Positions 1 to 15,200 of a stretch of DNA of 64,000 nt are shown in pieces (position 1 is the stretch's first letter; the number at the start of each line of letters is the position of its first letter). This DNA is from Ophiodon elongatus. Taxonomy: Eukaryota > Chordata > Actinopteri > Perciformes > Hexagrammidae. A model generated the notes under the pieces. That model searched no databases. It saw only the letters and a list, made by a program, of their open reading frames with translations, and was not told where the DNA came from. The translations under genes were made by a program, and so were the position numbers. The stretch lies in the NCBI GenBank assembly GCA_016806645.1, contig JACSYO010000473.1, forward strand, positions 413,501 to 477,500, in the 5' to 3' direction.

Positions 1-337
1 AAAGTGTCAAATTGTTAATTGCGTTCCACACACATTTCTTGTCTGTAAGATTAATGGCCTCTGGAGTAAAACCAAACTTACTATTTGTTTAACATACATG
101 CAATCTAAAGCACATTACTGATGGTCGGTATTAGCTTAAAGTAGTCATAGAGGAAATGTGTGTGGTCATTGATGATTGTGTTGTGCAAGGGATCTTTGTG
201 TTTTGCCAATCTTTTTAGAGCTGAAATGAACAACTCCTTGATTGGCCAGCGGAATAGATTGTTGTTTTGTTGGAATGGCTGATTAATGCATGTGTGGATT
301 ACTGTATTGATTAAGTTACTGATCTCGGTTGCCACAG

Positions 338-505
338 TGAACGGCGGTTGGTCGACATGGACGGAGTGGTCGGTGTGTAACAGTCGCTGTGGACGGGGCT
401 TCCAGAAACGAACCCGCAGCTGCACTAACCCCGCCCCTCTCAACGGAGGACTGCCGTGTGATGGACAGGCCATTCAGAAACTGCTCTGTACCACACTGTG
501 CACTG
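338..505 (+). CDS. unc5c: unc5c exon: first thrombospondin type-1 repeat
   Basis: Acceptor gccacag before 338 and donor gtgagt at 506. The exon is 168 nt, phase 1 to phase 1, so it could be skipped without a frameshift. It encodes VNGGWSTWTEWSVC followed by RCGRGFQKRTRSC, with the spaced tryptophans (typical C-mannosylation sites) and the cysteines of a TSP1 fold. The first codon (V) is split with an exon left of the window. Confidence 0.95.
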
Positions 506-2903
506 GTGAGTGGATTCTAGTCTGATTTCATCCATATTTATGTCGATTGTGTCAATGTATTATACTGTACTATTGTATCCTTTTCTTCTTTGTGCTATTT
601 TACTCTTTGGCCCCAAGTTTCTACGTGTTCTGTCCTGAACTCAGCTTCGATTGCATTCCACCTTTTTCCTTTCTTTGTACTTTTTTTCCGCCCTATTTCC
701 GCTGCTCTTTATGAATGCTCTTTTTCTCCCTTCTCTTTTTTTTGTTTTTGATTCTTTTCGCTCCTTTCCCCCATCCTTTCCCTCCAGTGGATGGTGTGTG
801 GACAGAGTGGAGTAAGTGGTCGGCCTGTGGGACAGAGTGTACCCAGTGGAGGAGGAGGGAGTGCAACGACCCAGCGCCTAAAAACGGAGGAAAGGACTGC
901 GATGGGCTTGTGCTCCTGTCTCAGAACTGTACCGATGGACTCTGCATGCAAAGTAAGTTGACTATAATGAATCTTACAGAGCACAAGCATTGATGTATCT
1001 CTTCTAAATGTATTGAAGTTGTGTCATATATAGTACCTAACCATGAAAGATGAGTGTGCCAATTCTAACAAATGTCTTGCAGTGACTGCTTCAGATGGGA
1101 ATTGACTTGAAAGTGAATTGACCCCAGATTAGCCAGGCCATTGGGGTGGTGATGCATGGTCGGATATTTAGCTAAAGAACGGGAACGAGTGAAGCGTAAC
1201 TTGACAAATGAATGGGTTCATTTACAGCACTGATCATAATGAGAAATCCATCCCTAAATATAGTATAAATGAAATTAACCATGAAAAGGGATGTTGTAAT
1301 GTAAGCAATGTACTTGGCTAAGCTGATATCTAAAGTATTTGTAATCTTTTTACCGATATTGTTCCTGAATATGTTAGAAATCCAATATTGGTTTTAAAAT
1401 CTTGTGTCTCGGGGCGCCTTGGTAGCCGAGGGGCTCCAGCTCAAGTCATATAACCGCAACGTCTGAGGTTTGATTCTCCGTCAAATTAAGACAAAACAAA
1501 TGTATATAAACTGTCTCTTTCACTAAATATAAATCCAGCTATTGACAACCCTTTTAGACAAATCAAGTGTCATTAGTATCCAGCTAAACCAATTAAGTCT
1601 GTAGGCTTTGGCAGACTTGCCAAAATGGTTGTGCTGAAATACCTTGGAGACGTGTCGTTCCTACTCTTGGACACATGTAAAATCTTTGCAAGTCTCATGT
1701 ATCTTTCATCTGGCTTGTGAGTGTATTTACTAGCGTTGCAGTAAAGTTTGGCAGTTTTCGTCTTCTTGTTCCCATCTTTCTCATTTCTTACCTCTTTCTT
1801 CCCACTGCTCGTCCTCTTCATCAGTCTTCTCATCTCACTCTCTGGTCCTCCAGCAACCACTGCTACTCTTTCCATTAAGTCTCCTATCCTCATTGCCATC
1901 TATCTTGCCTCATCCACTCAGAACCCCTGGTTTTGTGCCTTTCTCCAGGAGGCTACCTGTTCCCCTTTCTCCTTTTTTATAGTGATTTGTTCTTGCTCTG
2001 CTTTACACATGTACTTTATTGTTCTGTGCACATTGTAGATGATGTATAGGTTTGGTTTCTGATGGTCATCATGATTAACCTTAGTTTTACTGCTTTCTTG
2101 TACATTACTCAAGACAAAAACACCTGTTTTATAAGGAAAGTATTGGTAGATATTAAGCCCACTGCATAGATTGGGGGACTTTTACTTAACTCAGCTTTTT
2201 TACTCTTTCTTGGTATAAAACCACTGCATCTCCCAACAGAACACCATGGTTTAAGTTCTGCCTGCATTTAAGATTTTTCAGCCAAACTTTGTTGACACAG
2301 ACCAGCTACTATTGGTGGTGGGCAACAAGATAGGTGACTGCCGATTGTTTGAATGCCATCTTGCTGCTCTCACGGTGTGCTTAAGGTTCAAACTCAGTGA
2401 AACATGGAAGAAGAGGGAAGAAAAACTAATGTGAGAGTAAAGACTCCTCACAATGAGCTGAGATAAAATGCATAAACAAGTGCACAGAAACTAGGTAAAT
2501 AAACAATTTTCTGTCTTTCTTTCAGGCAATGGTAGGGGAAACACTGGAATTCATTGTTAAACTGAATATGTACATATATATTTGGCAGATATATCGTAGT
2601 GGAATTGGAACTACGGCATCGGCCCCAAAAATCCCATATCGGTTGGGCTGTAATAGATATTGACGTGGAACAATAATTCAAAATCCCCCACATTTAGTGA
2701 TTTCTGACACCAGTGAAAAAAGGAAAATGTGGTAAATTTCTAAAAACCACATGGAAAATGTGGGCTGAGTCATAATGGCACAAATATAGCAGCAGCAGTT
2801 TTTCCAAGGTAGAGGCAATTTTATTTGTTGACTTTTAGGAATAGTGCTTGTTACTCCCTATGCTCAGAGTAATTGGCAGACAAGCATCTGACATGAAGAG
2901 ACG

Positions 2904-2950
<47 letters not shown>

Positions 2951-5900
2951 CAGGGTGAAGAGAAGTGAGAAAAGGCAAAAACAGACAAGTTTGAAGCAAG
3001 TGCACATACACACTTGTGCTTGTAATTATGCCACCAATTCTTATTGGTCTTTCCTTTCACACAACATGGCAGCCATACACTGTAGAGACTTGGATCATGT
3101 CTGCATTTATCTTAAGAAGTTTTATAACAAGGTAATAATCTAAGGACCTGCCTAGAAAAAATAAATCTTTCGGCTGCCTAAACATTATTAATAGAAGTAT
3201 GGTTGACTATAACATACAATTGGCTGAGGCACTCCCATGGTCTTATTGATAGATATTCTTGGGTTGCCATCATATTTAAGTAAATTGTATTTTGACATAT
3301 ATTTTACGCAAACTTTCTCTTGAGACTGAAATATAAAAAAAAAGTCCTGACCAAGATGACAAATGCATTCAGCCAAACAGTGTAAGTAGTAATGTCCCTA
3401 CAACCCAAATGGCAAATTTGGTAAATGAGCCTTGATTTACTATATGACTTACTATAAAAAATATTTCAAATTACACACATTGGTCTCTTTTATGAGAATA
3501 TATATTATTACTGCTTAAGATCTACATCATCTCATTATCTTACTTATTTTATGATACCAGTTTAGTTTTACTGAGTGTGGGCTTTTATGTGATAGTTATT
3601 GGTGATTTTAGATGTCCTTTTATGGTGATATATATTTCTACGTAGTGTGTGTTGTTTTTCTTGAACTCAATTATATTGCATCCTGTTGTCCTGGGAACTT
3701 AAAAGAAAATAGCAGAATTTAAATCTCAATGTGTAAATATTGATCAACTACATGTTAAATAAGTTACAAGCACACAGTAAGGAGTCCTCTTCAGAAGAAG
3801 GGAATCATGGATTGAGGATTCAATGTCACTATCCACAAATGAGATGAGAGGTCCTGCACGTTCAACTCAAACAGCCTCGCACGCGTATTACTTTTGCGAG
3901 CGCTTTCACGTCATTCTGCGCAGAATATCTAACCCATTCACCATTGTATCACTAAATTAGAATTGGTTACAATCCTCGTCTTTGGATTAGCTGGATATGA
4001 CTCCACTACAACTCTGAGATAAATATTGTACTTTTTATTCCGCTTCATTTCTCTGACACATCATCCATACAATGACACTACAAACATATGATGATTTTAT
4101 AGAATATGCAGTTTAAAGCGTGAATTTTAAAGCTGTCAACGAGGTGTCATCAGGCTGTCATCCGTCTCTGCTCTCTCGGCAGCTCAGTCGATGTGACGTA
4201 TCTTACGCTGCACAGAGGATTGTGGGTCAGAATAACCAGAAAAGAAGGCTGACTTGCATACTTCAAAATACAACCGGATGCAGTTGGACATTCTGGGATT
4301 TTGGACATAGTGCATTTGACATACTATGTACTGGGACATACTTAATCTTGTTCTGGCATACTAAATAGTTTGGTAGTGTGGGTATTAGAATGCACTGGGT
4401 CCACACCTTTAAATCTGCCCACTCCACCGAGTTGGCTGATTTGTCTGGCCTCACGACATTAAGATGCAGTTTCTCGGTTGAAAAAGCAATCGATCCATGG
4501 AGCGCCACAGGCGGGACTAACGTCGTTGTCAAGCTGTTGTCAAGAGTTTTCAAGCTGTGCTCCGCATGTAAAGAGGAGTAATAACAACATGGGCATCAGC
4601 TATAGACAAGATAGACGCTGCTATCGCGGTTTGTTCTAAATCCATTAAAAGGGTTTTTACGTTGCTATGCTCCACTCTTAAAACCCCGGCAACACCAATG
4701 TATTGGCACGGCTACACATCAGTGTCAACTTTAGCTGACGTCAGATTAAGGCAAATACGTTGGTCTCTCGTGATTTGATAGGAAAAATTATATCTCCCTA
4801 GCCCCATAAAAATTGGTTAGAATGGAGGCAATGTCAGACTAAAGATGTAAAACAGAGTGAAACAAGTTGACAATCCTGTCTGTTATCAGACAAAGAGATG
4901 GTCAATGTCATGAGCGATGGAATCAAATCATGTAATCCGTCAAAAAGCTTTGCCCGTAGGCACATTATTGACGGAGGTTACTGTATATGCAGAGCCCTGC
5001 CCGCAACGCACGCAGTGTATTATATACTGTGTCTCTGCTCCATCAAGAGGATTCCCTGAGGCCTGTGAGGTATGGCCACAGAATATGGCATAAAACCTAG
5101 AGAGGTATAGATTTAGGCTCATTTCCCCTGATTGATTTTCTGTCTTTAAAATGACTCCACAGACGTGGTTTTATGTCAGCACTAATGTTTCAGCTGTTTC
5201 CTGTAGCATTTACGGAAATCCATGAAGTGTGTGTGTGTGTGTGAGTGTGAGTGTTTGTGTGTGTATGGTTGTTAGTGGGGGTTTCTGCATGCACAGCATT
5301 TTATAGGTAGAGCATATTTGAAAGGCTTGAAGTGACTCTTGTACCATGCTTCCATTTGGTTTATGAACGATGGATCTTTGAAAATGCTATCTCTACTCAG
5401 ACAGAAAATGGTTCATTGCTGGTGTCCAATTGGGCAGTTACACGAACATGTTGCGTTGTTTCGCAAGCACAAAAAATATTTCCTCATAAAGTGTAGAAAA
5501 TATTTGAAATGAAAGTGCTGTTGGAACAAATCCAGATATAAACTACACTTTGTGTATGTTTAAATTAAGTAAGTTTCACACATTTTAAACGACAGATCTG
5601 CACACTCAATTTACAGTTGTTAGTTGCTGGTTTTAAAAGTTGTAACTTTTAGGGTTTCAGGTTTGTGAATGGACTGATAATGTCAATGTACAGGGGGGAG
5701 TTAATGTTTTAGATAGTACTCTGTAATTGACTTTGTGCTCAAAAAGCACTTCACTCTACTCTCACTCTATTTTACTCTTTCTCGTTCTCTCTCCACCAAC
5801 ACCTCCCGCCTCTCTATTAATCTCCTCCACCATCTCTCGCTGGCCTTTTTCTAAAGTTGTCCTGTTAAATCCTGAGAGGTAGAAATCCATTTGACCTCAC

Positions 5901-5974
5901 TTCTGCCCCGCATGGAGTGCCTTCTCTCCTTTTGTGTTTATCAGTGTGAGTCTGTGTATATATATATATATATT

Positions 5975-6035
<61 letters not shown>

Positions 6036-6217
6036 CTTCTTGTGACATAAGTTGTAGGTCTTTCACATATTTTTTTAGAGTTGTTTGTGTGGTTTTATAT
6101 CTTTTGGCCTGTTGACATTTTTCTGACACATTGATCAGGATTCCTGGAACAGATTCAGTCAGAGCTCCACTGTGTCATCCTTGAGAGCATGACATTTCAC
6201 TCACTACCTACTCTGTG

Positions 6218-6282
<65 letters not shown>

Positions 6283-9200
6283 ATACCTCCAGAGCAAAGA
6301 GAATCTGCTGTGTGTTCTTCAAAACCACAAGTAATCACCAGAGACACTGGCTGTTAAGTAACTTGAGTGTTGGGAGAGAACATTGGATCGTGTTTGTTGT
6401 GTTATACAAATAGCAATCATCAGTGTCAGCAGGTATACTGCAGAGCATCAAACATGCCACCTCCCCATTTGAAAGCTTTAGTCTTCTTCATTTCTTCTCA
6501 TTGAGGATTCTAATTGCTTTGTAGTGTTTCCTGAGCTGCTTGTTAGTCTTTTTCTGCTTTTTTTCCCCCTTTTCTTAAATGTGTTGTCCTCATCTCTGCT
6601 ATCTTATCGCATTCACAGTGCTTGTGTTGGCTCTGACTAAATCATGTACGCCTCATTTTTCCTTCCATCATGTTTTCGTATTTGTTTGAACAATTGTGTT
6701 TTAATTGGAACATGAAAAGTTTCTGTCATGGCATGTTGCTCCTACTGTTATCACTGATTCAGACATTACTCAGCATGACATGTGTTAGATGCAGTGGCAT
6801 GAATGCAGTCATTTGCTAAGTCATTTAATACAATATTAAGAAAGATGATAAAACACTGCTGAAGTATACAAATTCAGGCCCAGAGTAATGGTGCCCAGCC
6901 TACCTACATAGCAACAAAGAAACGCCACATCATGCCTGTCGACTGTGCACTTGTGTGACTTTATGTTGATAGTTGCACATCACCCCGCTTAACCTCGTGA
7001 GTTTTTCTTGCCCTTTGTTGACGATCAGTGTGTCTTCCAGCTGGTCTGGCAAGAAGCTTTTAAGCACACCGTGTTGCCGTGTTTGCCTTTATCAATTATA
7101 CACCAGTACTTCAATAATACATCAGTACTTCAGCAGTTCATCTGTGCCATAGACCTTCTGTCTGACTAAGTGGACCACTCAGCATGACACAGCAGTAACC
7201 GTCCAACAAACACTAGGGTTTCTCAATTGATCCTTTTTCTTATTTTTCTGGTAAAGGGAATTGATTTTTTATTTTTTTTGCTTTTGATATTAATTTCTGA
7301 ACTAAGGCACCTAAAATTAATGTAGGAGAGAAGAAAATTAAGAAAGACACAAAGGAAGAAACAAACTTTGGCAAGTTGAGGCGTTTTTGTGTCCATGTCC
7401 TGCCATGTTTGTCCCATTTTATTTGACTTATTTGTTTGATTTTGATTGTTGTGTTCCTCTCCCTTCCTCCATCCATTCCATCCCCTTCTTTTCTCGTCCC
7501 AAGGTTCATTGTTTCAGATGTCAACTGAGACCAAAGAAAAGAGTGATTTGGGAATCCCATGTAAGTTGATGTTTTATGTTTTATCATCATCCATTTTCTT
7601 TTTGTCTTTCTCATTTTAGTGTTTCTTTCTTAGATTGAGCATTGACCTTTGGTTCATACGTTTAGTTTTATTGTTACATGTCATTTTGAGTTACTCGATG
7701 AGAGTTTTTCTCTTGTCTTATGATCTGTTCCCTTTATGCAATCTATTTTTTCTGTGCCGATCAAACAAAACTCCTGAAACAGTAGCCTCGCTAGTTCTAA
7801 AACATCACTCTGCTCTCAGAAAAAAAGGAAGTCATGGTAGAATACGCTTATATGATGGAAATAAGAGTGTTATGCCTAATTACTTTTACTACATTCCTAA
7901 AAAGGAATATATCATGATAATTATTAGGTTCATACATGAATTATGGGTTTTATTTGCATAATATCTACATTCTACATCTAGCTGTATTTGCACAATTCCT
8001 TTACCATTTTCTGTGTATTAAAAAACAACAGCAGAAAACACAAATTTTGGTTTTCCTCTTTTAAAATATAACATCAAACTCCAAAAATGTTATGTATAGT
8101 TGACTTTCCATGCCATTTTACTACATTTTCCTTTTACTTAAACTGCGGAAAACAGAATGCCAGCTGCAATTCGTAAGACATGACATAATCCAAATATCAT
8201 GAACAGGTGCACATTCTGTTGTACATTATCGTTATTTTTCATGTATCTTTATATTTAACAGGTTTTGGTTAGGAGATTCTATGAAAACCTAATTTAATAT
8301 CTAGTGCAGGATCCCAGAGTTGTTGCCTAGAAAGTGAATGCACCAAAGTGGTGACAGAGTCCTAATTAACTTGATTCTTTCTTTCTTCCTGTCTGATAGC
8401 AGAGAATCGATTCAGCACCAGTTCACTTGATTCACAATTTGTGAGTTTGTTGCAGCTGTGGTCATTTTGGAGAGTAGCCAGCCAGCTTTGGATCATCGCC
8501 AAAATAGGCAATTTGCCTTAATTCTAAACACTTGCTTTGTCTTTACAAGCATATGGGCTCACAGAGAGCTCAATGGAATCCAACTACGGACACTGAACGG
8601 AGTGAAATTTGGATTTGTTTCCACTGATTTGACCCACTCTCTTTGAAATATCGCTAGAATGAACGCTTGCTAGATCAAATGCATAATTTGTAGAAGAGAA
8701 AAATTAATAAAAGGAAGGCACAAGATCACCTGACAAGGGGAATACTTTAATAATTCTTTGGGAGGTATGCAAGGTCTTTCCATCCCTCTCTTCTGCTTTG
8801 TCCTCAAAATCAGATAATGGGAGAGTTTTTCTACAAACACAATAATTGAGAGATGGAGGAGAGCGAGGATCTCTGCCATTTATTTAAACCGAGCATTTTA
8901 CTTCTCTCATTGCAGGATCTCTCATCAAAGCATTCTATGAGTGTCTGTGATGTGTTCTAATGACTCTCGTTTAGGGTCTTCTGAAGCAGTTTCATCATCC
9001 TGGTGTGTTTTGTGAGATGACTAGTCCCGGACAGATACAGACACGGAGAGAAGTAGCGATGAAATAGAGCAGTCATTGCTCATTTAACAGATTGTCACTC
9101 TGGTTTTAGTATTAAAAATTACAGTCAGTAACATGTGCATTCGGAGGTTGCATGCAACTCACTAATCAACAAGCTGGAGTATTCAAAGATGCAAGGATAA

Positions 9201-12200
9201 TTTGTCCTTATGCAACACAGGATTGCACAACAAAATGCAGTTGTAGCCTATTTGCAAACATGAAAAAGCAAAACAGAAACAGTAGTGCATTCCTGTAGTG
9301 CATTTTATGTCTAGTGCTCTGTCCTGCGGTCCGCCCGTCTAGTGCAGCTTGAACCGGGATTCCACGATGAAGCCAGGTCTCTGTAAACATGTAGGCACAA
9401 CAGTGACTGTCCTCCTGTTGCAGGGTTAGCCAGAACCTTTCTGCGAGCAGACTTTACACAGGAGCAGTTCGGGTAGTGGAATAGCATTAGGTCCTATAGC
9501 TGAAATAGATTTTGTGTCATGTGTAACTCAAATGATATTTCCGCATCCACCATATGAGACTGTCAAAACATGTGTGAACCCATCCACCTATGCAGACGCT
9601 CAATATAGTACAGAGAGTACCGTGGTGTCTCTGTCCATGCCCTGTCCATGTCAGGGCTTTAAGTCAGATTATAAATGCATTATTGATCACCTCCATATCT
9701 GGTATGACATCCAACAGCTATGTTAGCGAAATCTGATTCTGGATCCTCAGCTGTCAGGTAAAGGGGCAATATGGAAGATTTCTACTGCTCCAATGCAGAA
9801 TCCATGACCGTACTATATCTGTAGGGAGCTGATAGTATTTGGTCTATACTGGTGACTTGATAATTATGTATAGGTGCTGAGATTTCAGTTTTTAGAACTC
9901 GGCTCTCTACCCGTATTCTCTGTTTGGTAATGCAACCTCCATACCAACAGGAATTTTAAGACTATGTCCCTCTTCTCTTGAGAGTTGGTTCATGATTTTG
10001 GGACAAGTAGGACCTGATTGTTGTCTTAAACTCACCATGACCACAACAAGGTCATGGTGGCTTACATTGCAGTTATGTGTCGATTGCTTCATGAGTGAGA
10101 ACAGGATATCTCATGTATGAAGGCTGTAAGTCTTTACCCTCAAGCCAAAAAAAGCACAAGACAAAACTGCATTATAATTATACTTCTTTTATTTTGCATG
10201 GACACCCTAATGTGTTGGCTTTCGTGTCTCTTTTTTGAGAAGGCTGTTTGTGTCAGTCACAGACCAGCTTAGCTTGAGGCGAAGAGAAGGTTAGGAAGTG
10301 GCTGAGCTGGAGATTTGTGATTCACGTTTGTGGCCAGCAGACATTGGAAGAAGTCATAATGTTACTTTCAGTTGGCTAAAAGAAGTTGCACTGAAAGGCT
10401 TGTATTCAGTCCATTCACTAAATAGCTGCAATTGCACTGTATTACAAGGTTGTTACCCGGTTAATGCAATCTAATGACTTTATATACCTAAACAGAGTTG
10501 TTTGTCGTCATGGAATTACGCCTTCTGGCTTTAGTGACTCTAAAGTGACTCCATATTTTATTTCTTGGCACCAAGTTTTTTTTCCATCCCGACTACAGAA
10601 GATAAGGATAGACACATTTACAAATGACTGCTCGCGTTCTCCCTCTCTGACCGTTCATCCCTGCCAGTTACTTAGAGCGGATGTGTGTGCAACTGCCAGG
10701 AATGCAGTATGGGTGGTGTTTCCATGTTTGTGCCAAGCAAGATCAAAAAGGCAGTTGAATGAGTTTCAAGTAGTGATTGTCCACAGCTCTGCTTTGGATG
10801 CAGATCACAGAGAAGATAGAGGCAAGCTAAGCTGAGTTATCCTTGTTTCCCCCTTCTTTAAATCCTCTCTGTGGCAGATTGGACAGACTCCGTCAATGAC
10901 AAAAAGCCCAGCCAATCAATAGACAGCGATCCATGCTGACTGAGGGTGAGCCGGGGCTTCTGTGCCACTACCCCATGTGTTAGACTCTGTGTGTGTATTT
11001 TCCGCAATTTCTGGAACCCTAAAGCTTTATTAGTCACATAGTTTGGCACACTAATGCAGTTACCAACTGTATGTGACCAAATTGCCAGACCTTTTTTTTT
11101 TGTGCCAATTACAAAGTCCATTATCATTGGGCACAGTGAGGGGCCGCATCAGTCAGTTCACTCACATATGCAAACTAGCTCATTCACTCACCATGACAGT
11201 ACACTCCAAAAAAAATATTTGGCATGTGCACAATGAAGACTGGCTAAATAGTTTTGGTTCTGAAACCGAAGACCATTTGGATTTGATCACACACATAGGC
11301 ACAACATAAACACACTGTTCAGTCGTGCTCACGTTAGGTAACCGTGTCATGCATAATTATGACATTTAATTGCAATGAATTTAATGTTCTACCTTGCTTG
11401 ATGACGTTTCACCATCACATTCCATGATGCCAAATGCCAAGACTTCTTTAACCATCATGGATCAAGATGGATGTATATTTAGATTTTGATTTTTTAGATT
11501 ATAATCTTAGTCCGTCAAAACAATCCCCAATATTGTATTATTTTTTTATCTTTAGGGACAGATATTGATACCATGATTTGCACCTACATTTCTTCACACC
11601 CCTGTCTTCAGTATGTGTTGTGTGTCCTGACCTGTTGCACAGAACATCATCCCTCCTACATAAAGCTGTCAGATATACTGCCTATTTGATTCCTTTACTA
11701 TTTTTAATCTTATCGTATTTAGAAGGACTTGCAGGCGAATGCTTCGTACGTGAAGGGAAGGAAAAGCACCAAAGATAGTTGGCTTATGGATAGAAGTTAA
11801 AATGGATGTTTGCATGTCTGCCAAGCATTCATTGAGTCTCAGTGCTTGCATGAGTGCCCATGAAAATGAACCTAGGTGTGTACCTCTTAGTACTTATTCA
11901 AACATGTGCTCCTTCCTCATTCTATCACTGCAGATATCATCATTCGTGCTTCACAAAGCAAAGCCTAAACACATTATTCAGTCATCTGGGTTTGGTCAAA
12001 AGTGCACACCCATGTTCAGTCTTTTTCAGCCCCTATCCTGTCACAAAAAGACTATTATGCAAGGTTGTTAGACAATACAATAATAAAGAATTGACAGTTT
12101 TCAAATCAGAGCAGCACTTTTGTTTTATTTTTATGTAGCGACTCAATGAAATGAAAGACAATTGAAGTAGACACATACTGTTACAACCAGGCTCAAAGGC

Positions 12201-15200
12201 GGCCAGACGAGTTAAAAGTAATATCCATTTATTGAAAGAATACATAAACTAAACTAACATGGATTGTCAGTAATCAATGATGTCAGGTGAAACACCTGCA
12301 GCGTCACTGGGTCCAACTCCCCAGACACCCAACAGGCGTGCAGAGATCTCATCGCTGGGTCCAAAATTACCCAGAAATATCACCATATTCCACAAAAACG
12401 GAATAGATTTGTTTTAAACTGAAGCTAAACAGTCTGCAAAACTAGTGTCTCCCTCAGTGAAGCCAGATGCATCAAATATGTCCTACCAAAGACTAACAGC
12501 ATCCAACTTAAATCTGACACCCAACCAATAACTCCTCCAATAACTCAAGAATTCCTCCACAGAAGCCATAACAGAGGAAACAAACTTCGACTGCCCAAAC
12601 TCACAAAATTCAAACTGATCCGTATAGAATTAAACTATTACACTAACACACTAACAGCCCTGTCTCCATACACAGCCAACGTCACTGCAGCCCCGTACCG
12701 CCAACTGCCTATCCAGAGACTAAGTAAACTAGTCTTCAGGTGCTACTTGTGGTGGGTAGCTACGCACACAAAACCCGCAGGCCCGGTAAAGCAAACATGA
12801 ACTGGCAACCAACCTGCAGCCTCGGCTGTGTCCCCGAGACGACTGATCTAACCACTTTCGTCAGCACACTATCATAACCTCCCAACGAACTCCAAAGCTC
12901 TTAAACCTAACAGGGATAGAACAGCAATTTACTCACCGTGAATCAGCAGCGTAACACTGCTCGGTGACACAAACACACTCCTCAGGAAAACTAATCAGTA
13001 GAGCTACTCACATTAACCAACAACAGGAAAACAGCTTACTCACCACACACATCCGTGTCTCCCGAAAGACCAGATTACACATCTCACTTACAGAAGGAGG
13101 TGCACCCGCCTACAAGGCTACTACTGACCCTGAAATCAGTCTCTGCACATCAAGCTACTTACAACCAGCAGAGCCAACTTCACTACACAAATCTAAACCC
13201 GGTCAATCAAGTTAGGACGAGCTCACATGTTACAACCCAGCTCAAATAAATGGGAGACAAGACGAGTGTCAAAGTAATGAATAAACACATTTATTTAAAG
13301 AATACATAAACTAAATGAAACAAACACGGAGAGTCAGTAATCAGTCATGTCAGGATGTGTGGAACATGTGGGAAACAAACTGAACTAAACAGCAGCCATG
13401 TCAGCCAAGGAGGAGCCCAGACCAGGACCAGGTGTGGCTCATCAGCTGACGAGCAACAACCTGAAAGACAAATTAGAGCCGGCAAACAGGACACAGACCC
13501 CCTAGTGGGAGGGAGGGGTCATCACACATACAGAGAGCACAGAGGGGACTTGTGGACGTGCTGAAGACAAGTTAGTATACATTAGTGCTGATTTTCTAAA
13601 CTTTTTTTTATCAATTCAAAAGATTTAATTGAGTGTTCAGAGAGAGAATGAAGTCAATCCATCAAGGAAATTGTACTTCATACTGCAGCAAAGAACATTT
13701 AATGGTCTATTTAAAAAAATAAAAATAATAATTGAACAGAATTCTGCACGGTCTATCATAGATTCAGAATATCATTAATATATTTTCTTATTCCGTCCAT
13801 GTCCTTGAAGCCTATCACTTATTAGTGATAGTGCCTAGTACGATTCTCAGTAGCATTCAATAACTGAGAAATTCACATGTATTATAATGTTGTTGTTACT
13901 ACTTAAGCACCATCTGTCTATTTATTTGCTTAGTTTGCCACAGTCTAGATAATGTGTGTGATGTTTACTGGTAAGGTGAGCAACGGTGGAAATCAAGGAC
14001 AGAAAAACACTAAGAAAATTGGAGAAAAAAACCCACTTGATATCCTGCAGTTAAATGTAGGTTACCCAGGCAGGTAGAAACTCTAATGGGATGTGTTGTT
14101 TCATTCATCTGCAAATCAAACAGATGGAGACAGAGAGACACAGGGAGTCTGAGACAAAGGTGTGAGTTATGGAGGGAGAGGGAGATCTGAGAGAGATGGG
14201 ATATCAACCGATAGACAGCGAAGAAAGGATTTTTAAACCCACTGGTATAAAACATGCTACACTTGGTACACATAGGCACATAATTTACGAACACAGCAGG
14301 CCACAGCCTAGTTAATCTATCCCAAAGTGTCCCACAAAACTCTATACGATAATAGAAAGAAATTAAGTGATATTCTTTTATGGCTGTCTGGCACCCCCAC
14401 ATATTCTGAAGTTATATTCCCTAAATAGATGAATATGATAGTGATTATAATTAAGATCAGGGAGTTGGTACTTAAGAGGATTATCTATTTCTATTCCCCC
14501 TTGGCAAGTGGAAGGACCTTGATATCAGGGCAACTCTGTGCAGCAGTGTCGTTGGGGCATTTTTATAGCAATCTTTTTAACATCAAAAGGAAATTGGTAA
14601 TTGGATATTACAAAATCCATAGGGGTTGAACTTTGGAGATTTAAAGGAGGTGCTCAAAGTTTGAGTTAAATGTGATGAACAGACATCGAGTTAACAAACC
14701 CTCAGCGTCATAAATCTTTGTGAAAAGATTGCATACTCTTAAACACAGGGGTTGTACACATGAATGTTATGTAGTTTTCATTTCCTCCATTACAATCTGC
14801 TTCATGCCATGCATTAAGTTTCCATACATTCAAAGTTAAACTAGAGATCAACATTAGGCAAGTAAGATAACTCTGATGGAGGTTATGACATTACCGATTA
14901 TTATTATTGATTAATCTCAGATAGTTTTGTCTATTAAATGCCAGAAATAAGTACCAAGAAACCGTGTCCCAGGGCCGAAAGTTACGTATTCACACGTTGC
15001 AGTCCAACATGCAAAGATATTCAGTTTACAGTTATATAAGACAAAATAAAAGAAGGAACTCCTCACGTTTGAGAAGCTGGAATCAGGGAATAAGTGGCTT
15101 TTCTGCTTGAAAAAATAACAAACCATACTCAATCAATGATCTAAATAGTTGCAGTCGCTGATTGTTTTGTTGACGATGGATTTAATTCAATCTTGAAACC

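Noticed and set aside
1411..1485. Possible functional tRNA gene
   Set aside because: Only A- and B-box-like stretches remain; no complete acceptor stem or anticodon arm, so a SINE remnant is the better call.
5891..6413. Frames reading CVCVCVCV or YIYIYIYI
   Set aside because: Translations of the (TG)n and (TA)n microsatellites, as are similar frames at 27694, 32392, 33769, 52419, 55191, 59493, 60007, 61426 and 62901.
7635..7961. 108-codon plus-strand frame in the large unc5c intron
   Set aside because: Very AT-rich and hydrophobic by composition; no start context or splice support.
10033..10059. Small inverted repeat caccatgacc / ggtcatggtg
   Set aside because: A 10-bp stem is short enough to occur by chance; no further structure around it.
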